DNA of 49,870 bases from an uncultured bacterium (GCA_949291545.1 CASEWB010000004.1:1-49870); one strand, 5' to 3'. Positions 33,767-41,892 are shown, counted from the stretch's first letter. Program-made: numbers and translations. The notes: generated from the letters alone by a model not told the origin.

Positions 33767-33795
33767 ACCCCGTCCGTTTTGCGGGCGGGGTGTTT
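33767..33795 (+). terminator. Trigger factor terminator 1
   Basis: ACCCCGTCCG (33767-33776) pairs with CGGGCGGGGT (33782-33791) with one wobble; the T tail is weak (GTTTCG). Confidence 0.6.
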
Positions 33796-33869
33796 CGTCC
33801 CCGGACGAGCCGTTTTCCACGTCGTATGAATACACGGCATATGGCCTGGACAAGCGGTTTTAACCTCAG

Positions 33870-33897
33870 GGAGCGGGTGTTTCACCCGCTCCTTTTT
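33870..33897 (+). terminator. Trigger factor terminator 2
   Basis: GGAGCGGGTG (33870-33879) pairs with CACCCGCTCC (33883-33892), followed by five T. A second, stronger terminator about 100 bp after the first; nothing coding lies between. Confidence 0.85.
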
Positions 33898-34017
33898 GTT
33901 GTTTAGAAAATCGTTTCCCCGGCGCCCTGGCTTTGCCCCGGCGGCTTCCTCGGAAAACAATCCCGCCAACCAGGCCCCTGCCAAAACCGCAACAGCAGGG
34001 TTTTTACAGTCCCAATT

Positions 34018-34026
34018 TGGTATAAT
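34018..34026 (+). promoter_or_regulatory. Extended -10 promoter, leaderless layout
   Basis: TGG plus TATAAT (34021-34026), six bases (TTGTAT), then ATG 34033. The -35 region is poor. It matches the kdsA arrangement almost base for base (TTTGnTATrATwTGTATATG). Confidence 0.6.
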
Positions 34027-34032
34027 TTGTAT

Positions 34033-36240
34033 ATGAAGAAATGTTTCCTTTTGCTGGTGTTTTGGGTCTGGGCGTTTTTGGCGCCGCAGGCCGCGTTTTG
34101 CGTGCCGGCCCCGGCGCAAGCCGATGCATCTTACGCACCTGCCGCGGCGGCACACCCGTCCGCCGAGGACGACGCTGCCGAACCCCCTGCCCAAACGGTC
34201 AGCAAATCCACCCTGGCAGCCACGCGGGTGGACAGCAAACTAAATGAAACCGTTTTACATCAAACCGTGTTGGACTATACCCTACCGCCGGAAATTGCCG
34301 ATGTGGCTAAAAAGTGTTTGGACGGGAAAATAGACGAATGTTATTTTTCGTTTAAAACCTTTGAAAACGCTTCCGACCCGAAAATCGCTTCCGCCGCCAA
34401 TTTGGAACTGGCGGTGATGTCCTTGCAGCGGGGGCTGGTAAAGCAAGCGGTTAAATACGCCGACGCCGCCTGCTTGCAGAACCCGGACGACCCCTTTGCC
34501 GAACTGACGCGCGGCTGGATTTTGCTTTCTTCGGGCAAATACAAAAAAGCGCGCCAGTCTTTCCAAAATTTGCTTTATTTAACCGCCGATTTTGAATATG
34601 TTTCCTCCGCCAAACTGGGCACGGCTTTAGCGTGGTATTTTGACGGGGAAAAAGAAAAAGCCGCCACCGAATTGCAATACTTGTATACGTCCAACCCGTA
34701 TGCTATTTCGTTTGTATCGTATATGCTGGGGCGGATAGCTTCGGAAATGAAAACCTCGCGCAAGTTGGCGCCGGTATTTTTGCAGCAGGCCCTGTCGCAC
34801 GACGAGCGCAACTACGCGGCCGTGGAACTTTTTGCCAAACTTTCCGAAAAAGAAAAAGACGACCTGCGCACCTGGCAGTATTATTCCACCCTTTACAGCC
34901 TGGACCCGGACAATAAAGAATTGGCTAAAAAAATTGCCAAATACGCCAAAAAATTGGGCGATAAAAGCATTGATTATTTGTTCTATTTGCGTTTGGAACA
35001 GCCTATCGTGCACGAAATGGTTTCCACCCCGTCGCAAAAAGTTAAAATGGCCTTGTACGCCAACCGCGAGCAAGTGCCGCAGGAGCTGCAGTCGTTTTCC
35101 ATTATGCCGTCGGGTACGGTGCGGGTAAAAGACGAAAAACTGGGCACCGTGCTGCGCGCTCCTTCGTATATAGAAAAAACCATCGTGTTCAACCCGGAAA
35201 CCGGCGGAGTGGACTTTAAAAACGCCAAAGGCCATGTGGAGTTTTCCGCCAAGCGCCCGTTTACGATATCGCTGGAAAATGCAGATAAAACCTTGCTTGT
35301 GCGCAATGCGTTGGCTAAAAACATTTTTGCGGCGGATTTAAGCGATAAAGAACTGAAAGGGGACTTGATTGTCGTCCCTACGCCGACGGGTGTTAAACTA
35401 ATCAACGAAGTAAATGCGGAAGATTTAATCCCGGCCTTATTGGCTACCCAAGTGCAGGACGTCACCCACGAATCGGCCCTGCAAGCCTTGGCGGTGGTGT
35501 TTCGCTCGGCCCTTTTGCAGGCGGTAGCCGACCACCAAAATGAGCCTTACCATATTACCGATAACGACGTTTCTTTCCAGTTTAAAGGAATTAATTTGAT
35601 TTTTAAAAAATTGTTGGACGCTTCCAAAGAATCCAGCAAAATCCGCCTGACCGAAGCCCAAGCCGGCGCCTATGCCGACTGCGGCGTCCTTACGGCGGAC
35701 GCGCTGGAAAACAGCGCCAACAAACCGGGCTATGTGTTCTCGCCCGCCAACGTAAGCAAATATATTCTGTCCAATCCGCCGGCGGATTTGTACTCCCGCC
35801 CGCAGGATCCCACCCGCTGGTCGGGCGTAAAATGGATATATTTGTACGATGGAAAAGAGATCCAAAACCGCATCGCCGTCAAACAAAACATCGGCAAATT
35901 GCGCGCGCTGACGCCTACTTCTTTCACGCCGTCGGGCCGTATTTTGTCCATGCGTTTTGAAGGCAGCAAAGGCTCGTACGAAGCCAAAACCCCGCAAGAG
36001 GTCGCGTTTATTTTAAGCGCGGGCACAATGCGTTCCAACCTGTTTGATGTAGTGCCGTTGTACAAAGGGAAAAACATCAAAAGCGTCTTGGGGCGCGGGT
36101 ATGACACGGGGCTCGGCTACGGGCTTTGCCTGCAGGGGGCGGACGGTTTAGCCAAACAAGGCGCGGACTATATGGCGATTATCAAGTACTATTTCCCCGA
36201 AGCCCGCATCTTGGATACTGCCACAGGAACAATTAAATAA
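34033..36240 (+). CDS. SpoIID/LytB-related exported protein with TPR-like N-terminal half
   Basis: The 735-residue product has a signal peptide (1-22) and an Ala/Pro linker. A TPR-like helical region follows (about 75-310, 'AELTRGWILLSSGKYKKARQSFQNLLYL'). The C-terminal half is SpoIID-like: 'ESALQALAVVFRSALLQAV' matches 'EALKAQAVAARTYAL', and the end reads 'GYGLCLQGADGLAKQG...YYFPEARI', the SpoIID closing signature. In SpoIID a Glu shortly before 'EALKAQ' cuts glycan strands; here that position appears to be Gln (about residue 473), and the usual 'HGVG' is 'YGLC'. It may bind rather than cut peptidoglycan. First gene of a five-gene run. Confidence 0.75.
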   Translation: MKKCFLLLVFWVWAFLAPQAAFCVPAPAQADASYAPAAAAHPSAEDDAAEPPAQTVSKSTLAATRVDSKLNETVLHQTVLDYTLPPEIADVAKKCLDGKIDECYFSFKTFENASDPKIASAANLELAVMSLQRGLVKQAVKYADAACLQNPDDPFAELTRGWILLSSGKYKKARQSFQNLLYLTADFEYVSSAKLGTALAWYFDGEKEKAATELQYLYTSNPYAISFVSYMLGRIASEMKTSRKLAPVFLQQALSHDERNYAAVELFAKLSEKEKDDLRTWQYYSTLYSLDPDNKELAKKIAKYAKKLGDKSIDYLFYLRLEQPIVHEMVSTPSQKVKMALYANREQVPQELQSFSIMPSGTVRVKDEKLGTVLRAPSYIEKTIVFNPETGGVDFKNAKGHVEFSAKRPFTISLENADKTLLVRNALAKNIFAADLSDKELKGDLIVVPTPTGVKLINEVNAEDLIPALLATQVQDVTHESALQALAVVFRSALLQAVADHQNEPYHITDNDVSFQFKGINLIFKKLLDASKESSKIRLTEAQAGAYADCGVLTADALENSANKPGYVFSPANVSKYILSNPPADLYSRPQDPTRWSGVKWIYLYDGKEIQNRIAVKQNIGKLRALTPTSFTPSGRILSMRFEGSKGSYEAKTPQEVAFILSAGTMRSNLFDVVPLYKGKNIKSVLGRGYDTGLGYGLCLQGADGLAKQGADYMAIIKYYFPEARILDTATGTIK

Positions 36241-37473
36241 ATGGAAAAGACAAAAATACTCTACTTTATCACCCGTATGGACCAGGGCGGCGCGCAAGCC
36301 AGCGTGTTGCTTACGCTTAAAAACATCAATAAGCAACAGTTTGAAACTTACCTGGCCTGCGGCCCGGGCGGCCGGTTGGACGCCCGTTTAAAAAACGACC
36401 CGCACCATATGTTTTTTATTTCTGCGCTTCGTCACGACATACACCCCAAATATTTCTTTCACGATTTGGCGGCCTTGGTGCAAATGGGGCTTATTTTACG
36501 CCGCGTCAAGCCCGATATCGTGCACACCAACGCCCCCAAAGCGGGCGTGCTGGGGCGCATAGCCGCACGGCTGTTTTGGCGCAAAGCCAAAGTGGTGCAC
36601 ACGTTCCACGGGCTGGGATTTGCCAAGGAACACGGCCCCAAACAGTTTAAGTTCTTTGTGACGGTGGAAAAATTCTGTGCCCGGTTTACGGACGTATTGG
36701 TATTTGTTTCCCGCCGCAACGCCGCCGAGGCCAAACAGCTGGGTATTGGCAAAGGGGTCCGCACGGAGCTCATTCGCGCGGGGGTGAATTTCAACCCCAT
36801 TTTGCCGCTTAAGTTCGATCCGGTGGCCAAAAAAGCTTCCTTAAAAATCCCGGCCAATGCCAAAGTGGTGCTGGCGCTGGCCAATTTTAAGCCGCTTAAA
36901 AACCCTATTCACTTTGTGCTGGCCGCCTATAAGGTGCTCAGCCAAATGAAGAACGTTTACTTTATCTTTACCGGTGAGGGGCCGCTGAAGGAAACCGCCG
37001 TCAATTTGGCTAAAAACTTAAGCATCGAAAAGCAAGTCTTGTTCCCCGGCTGGCGCAGTGACCCGCTGGAACTGTTGGCCATTTGCGATGTATACGCCAG
37101 CGTATCTTTGCGCGAGGGGTTGCCGATGTCTTTGTTGGAAGCTATGTCTATGCGCGTACCCGCTGTGTGTTACGATGTTGACGGTATTGGCGAAGTGATT
37201 ACCAACAACAAGACGGGTTTCTTGGTGGCGCCCAACGACATCAATACATTTGCCGATAAATTAAAAGTGCTTTTGCGCCACGCGTCCTTGCGCGAGCGGT
37301 TTGAAGCAGCCATCGATCACCGCGATTTTTCGGAATTTACGGCGGCAACGATGGTTAAAAAGCAAGAACGGCTGTACAGAAGTTTGGTTCCGCCCACCAA
37401 GAAAAACGGCGGCAAAAGACGTTTTTTCAGAAGACGCAGACATTTTAAAAAGTTTAACCCGGGAGAAAAATAA
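36241..37473 (+). CDS. GT4-family glycosyltransferase
   Basis: The 410-residue product is a GT-B retaining enzyme: N-terminal 'ILYFITRMDQGGAQASVLLTL', 'KPDIVHTNAPKAGVLGR', and C-terminal 'FTGEGPLKE', 'VLFPGWRSDPLELLAICDVYASVSLREGLPMSLLEAMSMRVPAV', holding the E(x7)E sugar-nucleotide signature. It ends with a very basic tail ('GKRRFFRRRRHFKKF') that could bind membrane. It begins directly after the previous stop without a Shine-Dalgarno sequence and overlaps the next start by one base, so translation is coupled. Acceptor unknown; cell-envelope glycan is likely. Confidence 0.88.
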   Translation: MEKTKILYFITRMDQGGAQASVLLTLKNINKQQFETYLACGPGGRLDARLKNDPHHMFFISALRHDIHPKYFFHDLAALVQMGLILRRVKPDIVHTNAPKAGVLGRIAARLFWRKAKVVHTFHGLGFAKEHGPKQFKFFVTVEKFCARFTDVLVFVSRRNAAEAKQLGIGKGVRTELIRAGVNFNPILPLKFDPVAKKASLKIPANAKVVLALANFKPLKNPIHFVLAAYKVLSQMKNVYFIFTGEGPLKETAVNLAKNLSIEKQVLFPGWRSDPLELLAICDVYASVSLREGLPMSLLEAMSMRVPAVCYDVDGIGEVITNNKTGFLVAPNDINTFADKLKVLLRHASLRERFEAAIDHRDFSEFTAATMVKKQERLYRSLVPPTKKNGGKRRFFRRRRHFKKFNPGEK

Positions 37474-38708
37474 TGGATTACGCAATTAACGAAATGGAGC
37501 AGGAAGTTCTCAACGCCACGCGGGAACTGGCCCAAAAAAAGCTCAAACCCCTGCGCGCCGAAATGGACGCCAAGGAACAATTTTCCAAAGAAATGTTGGA
37601 AGAATACCGCAAATCCGGTATGATGGGCTTGTGGCTGCCGGAAGAATACGGCGGCTTGGGCGGGGGGATTACCTGCTTGGCGATGGCGTTTGAAGAACTG
37701 TCCCGCGTGTGTGCGGGTTTGGCACTTACGCCGGGGACGAGCGCGCTGGGCGCTATCCCGATGTTTTTGGCCGCCACCAAGGAACAGCGCGAACGCTGGT
37801 GCCCGGATTTGGCCAGCGGCAAAAAACTGTGGGCGTTTGCCTTGACGGAACCCGAAGCCGGTTCCGACGCTACGGCCCTAAAAACCACCGCCATCAAAGA
37901 CGGCGACTATTATGTGGTAAACGGCACCAAACACTTTATTTCCACGGGCAAGGAAGCCGATTTTTATACCGTGGCCGTCAACGTCAACCCGGCCCGCGGC
38001 GCGCGCGGTATTTCGCTTTTGGTGATCGAAAAGGGCACGCCCGGCTTTTCCTTTGGCAAGAAGGAAGAGAAAATGGGTATCCGCACCAACCCCACCTATG
38101 AACTGATTTTTGAAAACGTCCGCGTACCGAAAGAAAACCTGCTGGGCAGCGAAGGCCGCGGCCTGCTGTATGTGCAGGAAACGCTGGACTATTCCCGCCC
38201 CGGCGTGGCGGCGCAGGCCGTAGGTATTGCGCAGGGCGCGCTGGACGAAACCATTCCGTACCTGCGCACGCGCAAGCAGTTCGGTCAGCCGATTATCACT
38301 TTCCAGGCGCTCGGGCACAAAGTGGCCGAGCTGGCCGCCAAGGTGGAAGCCGGCCGCGCGCTGGTGTATAGCTTGACGCACCGTATGGACGAAGAATTTT
38401 TGCCGGCGGTCAAAAGTGCGTTGGCAAACGGCACTACCGTGCACGACGAGCTGAAAAAATTAAAAGGTGCCCGCTGGACCAAATACAGCGCGGAAGCCAA
38501 GTTGTTCTGCTCCAATGTGGCGATGGAAGTGGCCGACGAATGCGTCACGCTGTGCGGCGGTATTGCGTATATGCGCGATTTCCCGTTGGAAAAATATATG
38601 CGCGACGCGAAAATCACCCAGATTTACGAAGGCACCGTGCACGTTCAGAAGAACGAAATTATCACGGCGCTGATTAAAGAGTACGCCGCCAAAGGCGACG
38701 AGGAGTAA
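37473..38708 (+). CDS. Acyl-CoA dehydrogenase (butyryl-CoA dehydrogenase-like)
   Basis: The 411-residue flavoprotein shows 'YRKSGMMGLWLPEEYGGLGGG', 'FALTEPEAGSDATALKTTA' and 'FISTGKEADFYTV', and near the end 'ITQIYEGTVHVQKNEII', which carries the catalytic base Glu seen in short-chain dehydrogenases. It is about 30 residues longer than usual because of an insertion near residue 310 ('LPAVKSALANGTTVHDELKKLKGARW'). With EtfB and EtfA directly behind, it should form a Bcd-EtfAB-type complex oxidising NADH and reducing enoyl-CoA, possibly by bifurcation. TAATG overlap with the glycosyltransferase. Confidence 0.9.
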   Translation: MDYAINEMEQEVLNATRELAQKKLKPLRAEMDAKEQFSKEMLEEYRKSGMMGLWLPEEYGGLGGGITCLAMAFEELSRVCAGLALTPGTSALGAIPMFLAATKEQRERWCPDLASGKKLWAFALTEPEAGSDATALKTTAIKDGDYYVVNGTKHFISTGKEADFYTVAVNVNPARGARGISLLVIEKGTPGFSFGKKEEKMGIRTNPTYELIFENVRVPKENLLGSEGRGLLYVQETLDYSRPGVAAQAVGIAQGALDETIPYLRTRKQFGQPIITFQALGHKVAELAAKVEAGRALVYSLTHRMDEEFLPAVKSALANGTTVHDELKKLKGARWTKYSAEAKLFCSNVAMEVADECVTLCGGIAYMRDFPLEKYMRDAKITQIYEGTVHVQKNEIITALIKEYAAKGDEE

Positions 38709-38713
38709 TTTGT

Positions 38714-39511
38714 ATGCATATTGTAGCTTGCGTAAAGCAAACCCCGAAGTCCGATAACGTAAAAATTGACCCCGCCACCGGCTGTTTAATCCGCTCCGGC
38801 GCGGCCAGTGCAATGAACCCCTTTGACGAATATGCGTTGGAAGAAGCCGTCACCCTAAAAGAGCAAGTGGGCGGAGTGGTGTCCGTAATTACGATGGGCC
38901 CGCCGCAGGCCGAAGCCGTCCTGCGCGACAGCATTGCCCGCGGGGCCGACAGCGTCTACCAACTGGGTGATATGGCGTTTGCCGGTTCGGATACCTGGTC
39001 CACGAGCTATGCGCTTTCCAAGGGGATTGAAAAAATCAATTCTATTCGCCCCGTGGATTTGATTATCTGCGGCAAGCAAACCAACGACAGCGACACCGGC
39101 CACATCGGCCCGCAAATTTCCGCCTGGCTTAAAATGCCCAATGCGGCGTTTGTCAAAAAAGTGGTGGAAGTGAAGGAAAAATCGATCGTCGTAGAGCGTC
39201 TGACCGAAGACGGAAGCGAAGTGCTGGAATTGCCGTTCCCGTGTGTGCTGTCGGTGGTGAAGGAAATCAACAGCCCGCGCGTGCGCAGTGTAAAAGGCCG
39301 TATGGCCGCCAAACGCGCCGAAGTAACCAAGTGGACGGCGGACGATATCGGCGCCGACAAAACGATGTTGGGCGTAAAGAATTGCCCCACGCGCGTGGTA
39401 AAGTCGTTCGTGCCCAAGCGCGAAGTGTGCGCCGTGGCCGTAGAGGGCGCCAACGGCAAGGAAAAAGCCGCCAATTTGGTGAAATTGCTTAAAGACGGAA
39501 AATACATTTAA
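38714..39511 (+). CDS. etfB: Electron transfer flavoprotein beta subunit
   Basis: The 265-residue product shows the EtfB pattern: 'IVACVKQTPKSDNVKIDP', 'AMNPFDEYALEEAVTLKE', 'VVSVITMGPPQAEAVLRDSIARGADSVYQL', 'DTWSTSYALSKGIEKI', 'DLIICGKQTNDSDTGHIGPQISAWL', and a late 'RGRMAAKRAEVTKW'-like region. The sequence around 'DSDTGHIGP' fits Etf that work with anaerobic dehydrogenases. It lies 5 nt behind the dehydrogenase and 11 nt before etfA. Confidence 0.93.
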   Translation: MHIVACVKQTPKSDNVKIDPATGCLIRSGAASAMNPFDEYALEEAVTLKEQVGGVVSVITMGPPQAEAVLRDSIARGADSVYQLGDMAFAGSDTWSTSYALSKGIEKINSIRPVDLIICGKQTNDSDTGHIGPQISAWLKMPNAAFVKKVVEVKEKSIVVERLTEDGSEVLELPFPCVLSVVKEINSPRVRSVKGRMAAKRAEVTKWTADDIGADKTMLGVKNCPTRVVKSFVPKREVCAVAVEGANGKEKAANLVKLLKDGKYI

Positions 39512-39522
39512 AGGATATAACA

Positions 39523-40509
39523 ATGAAAGATTGTAAAAATGTTTGGATTTTTGCCGAAGCCCAGCGCGGTAAATTAAGCCCGACGGCTTTTGAACTGTTA
39601 AACGCCGGCCGCCAATTGGCCGATGCCTTGGGCGAAAAACTGTGCGCGGTGTTGCTTGGGTACCAAGTAGAAAAATTCGCTAAAGATTTGTTTGAACGCG
39701 GCGCGGATATGGTGTATGTGTGCGACGACAAAGCCCTGGAAAATTATGTGGACGACGTGTACGCCAAAGTGCTGGCCGACATGGTGGCTGCGTATAAGCC
39801 CAACAAATTTTTGCTGCCTGCTACGAACCTGGGCCGCTCGCTTTCGGCCAAGACGGCTATTTTTGTGGGCACCGGTTTGACGGCGGACGCGACGGAAGTC
39901 GTTATCAACCAAGAGGACGGGCAGCTCCACGCTACGCGCCCCACGTTTGGCGGCAATTTGATGGCTACCATCACCTGTGCGCATACGCGCCCGGAAATGT
40001 GCTCCCTGCGCCCGATGTCGTACGAAAAAGCCCCCGTGCAGGCGGGCCGTACGGGCGAAGTGGTCAAATTTGCGTTTGACCCGGCCAAGCATACGTCGCT
40101 GGCCAAGTTTTTGGAATTTATTAAAAGCAAAGGCGACGGAATGGATTTGTCGGAAGCGGAAATTATCGTAGCCGGCGGCCGCGGCGTGGGCAAGGCGGAA
40201 GGCTTTGACCTGCTGCACAAACTGGCCGACCGTTTGGGCGGCGCGGTGGCGGCTTCGCGCGCACCGGTGGACAGCGGCTGGATTGATTACCGCTACCAAA
40301 TCGGCCTGACGGGCCGCACGGTAAAACCGAAAGTGTACATTGCGTGCGGTATTTCGGGCCAAATCCAACATATGGCTGGTATGAGCGGTTCGGACGTGAT
40401 TGTAGCTATTAACAAGGACCCCGAAGCCCCCATTATGAAAGTGGCCAACTATGCCGTGCAGGGAGATTTGTACGACGTGGTTCCTGCTATGTTGGAAGCG
40501 CTGAAATAG
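39523..40509 (+). CDS. etfA: Electron transfer flavoprotein alpha subunit
   Basis: The 328-residue product has the N-terminal ETF fold ('VWIFAEAQRGKLSPTAFELLNAGRQLAD') and the conserved FAD-binding C-terminal part 'IIVAGGRGVGKAEGFDLLHKLADRLGGAVAASRAPVDSGWIDYRYQIGLTGRTVKPKVYIACGIS', and 'DPEAPIMKVANYAVQGDLYDVVPAMLEAL'. Together with EtfB it passes electrons between NADH, ferredoxin or quinone carriers and the dehydrogenase. AAGGAT ribosome site. A strong terminator follows 16 nt downstream. Confidence 0.95.
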   Translation: MKDCKNVWIFAEAQRGKLSPTAFELLNAGRQLADALGEKLCAVLLGYQVEKFAKDLFERGADMVYVCDDKALENYVDDVYAKVLADMVAAYKPNKFLLPATNLGRSLSAKTAIFVGTGLTADATEVVINQEDGQLHATRPTFGGNLMATITCAHTRPEMCSLRPMSYEKAPVQAGRTGEVVKFAFDPAKHTSLAKFLEFIKSKGDGMDLSEAEIIVAGGRGVGKAEGFDLLHKLADRLGGAVAASRAPVDSGWIDYRYQIGLTGRTVKPKVYIACGISGQIQHMAGMSGSDVIVAINKDPEAPIMKVANYAVQGDLYDVVPAMLEALK

Positions 40510-40525
40510 TATTTTGGAAAAATAT

Positions 40526-40559
40526 GCGGCGGACAGCTTAGGCTGCCCGCCGCTTTTTT
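40526..40559 (+). terminator. Terminator of the etf operon
   Basis: GCGGCGGACAGC (40526-40537) pairs with GCTGCCCGCCGC (40542-40553) with one mismatch, followed by six T. Confidence 0.9.
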
Positions 40560-40781
40560 ATGTGCTTTTGGGGCGGAAATAGGCAGGAGTAGTTTTCCGG
40601 CGGGGAAAAGCGTCAAAGACGGGAGGGCCGGCTCTGCCCCGCCCTAAGGCGCAATATGTCGGAACAGTGTGCCCCAGCTAGTAGCGTTAACGGGCATAGA
40701 GCGGGGAGCTCCGGCTCTGGCCCCTGATACGGAAATGTACACGGGTTTTTATTCCCTTATTTGCGCAAGCACCTTATTTGG
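40560..40781 (+). other. Intergenic stretch upstream of pilin copy 7
   Basis: No gene is supported in these 222 bp. The sequence is GC-rich with short dyads (GGCCGGCTC, GGAGCTCCGG) but no clear promoter or RNA. It leads into the inverted repeat and promoter of pilin copy 7, giving a gap of about 415 bp between etfA and the pilin ATG. Confidence 0.5.
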
Positions 40782-40828
40782 CAACCCTTTGGCCGGGGCC
40801 AAAAAGCCTGCGCCCGGCCAGAGGGTTG
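40782..40828. repeat. 16-bp inverted repeat abutting a pilin promoter
   Basis: CAACCCTTTGGCCGGG (40782-40797) and CCCGGCCAGAGGGTTG (40813-40828) form arms with one mismatch around a 15-nt loop. The right arm ends in the TTG of the -35 box. It lies upstream of the predicted transcription start, so it is more like an operator or cruciform than an attenuator. Confidence 0.65.
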
Positions 40829-40853
40829 ACGCGTTTTTTTTTTTTGATACACT
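40826..40853 (+). promoter_or_regulatory. Pilin promoter with T12 spacer tract (copy 7)
   Basis: TTGACG (40826-40831), a 16-bp spacer with twelve T (40834-40845), TACACT (40848-40853). The T12-GATACACTA string equals that of copy 2. Confidence 0.7.
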
Positions 40854-40925
40854 AAAACCGACGGAGAGCCTGGGCTTTCCCTGGCGCCTTTTGCGCGCTT
40901 AAATCTGCCCGCCGTGGAGGTTTGT

Positions 40926-41426
40926 ATGAAAAATGGTTTTACGTTGATAGAATTGTTGGTTGTCGTGCTAATTATTGGTATATTGGCGGCGGTGGCAGTA
41001 CCCCAATACCAAAAAGCCGTATTAAAAAGTCGGCTGGCGACGGTTCAAACAAATGTAAAAACTATTGCCCAGGCAGCTGAGGTGTATTATTTGGCAAACG
41101 GCCACTATAGTAATGATGATTTAAGCGTATTAGATATTTCCGAAATAGAGGGGTGTGTCCCTCAAGAAGCTGGAAAAATTCAGTGCGCCAATGCGCTTTA
41201 CGATTATAACGGCGGTCCGTATGCACAGGCTGCGGGGGAACATGTGGTAGGGTTTGTAACCAATGATGGAAAAGGGGTAATTGGATATGCACAGTATTTC
41301 CAACATACCCCAGTCAATGCTAATACGCGAAGATGCCTAGCCGTAACTAATACAGGCATGTCGCACGATATTTGCAAATCTATGGGCGGTGTCAAAATAG
41401 ACAACAATAAATATCAGTTGCCGTGA
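40926..41426 (+). CDS. Type IV pilin / pseudopilin (copy 7)
   Basis: The 166-residue product begins MKNGFTLIELLVVVLIIG and continues 'AVAVPQYQKAVLKSRL'. It has fewer cysteines than copy 2: 'EGCVPQEAGKIQCAN' and the terminal pair 'RRCLAVTNTGMSHDICKSMG'. The codon context is more AT-rich than its neighbours (for example 41085-41300), hinting at a different recent history. ATG 40926 has GGAGG upstream; the frame also runs to 40914 but without a prepilin leader. Own T12 promoter. It converges with copy 8, only 4 bp apart, and no terminator fits between them. Confidence 0.92.
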   Translation: MKNGFTLIELLVVVLIIGILAAVAVPQYQKAVLKSRLATVQTNVKTIAQAAEVYYLANGHYSNDDLSVLDISEIEGCVPQEAGKIQCANALYDYNGGPYAQAAGEHVVGFVTNDGKGVIGYAQYFQHTPVNANTRRCLAVTNTGMSHDICKSMGGVKIDNNKYQLP

Positions 41427-41430
41427 GCAA

Positions 41431-41892
41431 TTAGCGTATCAAATAAGCTTCTTCGCCGTCTAAAGAAATGGGGGTGTCTTCTTCGGCCTGGGTTTGGCAG
41501 AAGTTCTCGCCCGCGCTGTTTAGCGGTATGCACGCTAAGCGGGCAAAATTATTGGTGGTGGAAAGTTTATAGGCGGCATGGGGGTTTGCGTCCGTTTGGG
41601 TGAATACGGCTTCCCAGCAGGGTTTATTGGCATCTCCGGTAGGGCGGCAAACGACTTCGCCCGTATAATGTTTAAGTTTTGATTTTTGAAGCCGGTCGGT
41701 CATGCGGTTGGCTTGTTCCTGGCTCATAAATTGCCCAATGGCAAAGTTTTTCTGCCGGCCCCACAGCATGACTACTTCCGTCATGCGTGCGCTTTCCACC
41801 GCATTAAAGTAATAGGGAACGGCGATAGAAGCTAAAATCCCAACAATCAACACCACTACCAGCATTTCTAATAGCGTAAATCCTTTTTGCAT
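41431..41892 (-). CDS. Type IV pilin / pseudopilin (copy 8)
   Basis: The 153-residue product begins MQKGFTLLEMLVVVLIVG, with Glu +5 kept, followed by 'SIAVPYYFNAVESARMTEV'. The body differs from the other copies ('WGRQKNFAIGQFMSQEQANRM') and the end carries 'LACIPLNSAGENFCQTQ', the paired-Cys motif. It lies 24 nt behind the yciH-like gene on the same strand with AGAGAGG as ribosome site, so it may be in that operon, the only pilin here linked to housekeeping genes. Confidence 0.9.
   Translation of the reverse strand: MQKGFTLLEMLVVVLIVGILASIAVPYYFNAVESARMTEVVMLWGRQKNFAIGQFMSQEQANRMTDRLQKSKLKHYTGEVVCRPTGDANKPCWEAVFTQTDANPHAAYKLSTTNNFARLACIPLNSAGENFCQTQAEEDTPISLDGEEAYLIR

Noticed and set aside
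33751..34017. Possible small gene between tig and the spoIID-like gene
   Set aside because: Two terminators and no frame with a ribosome site; antisense frames are shadows.
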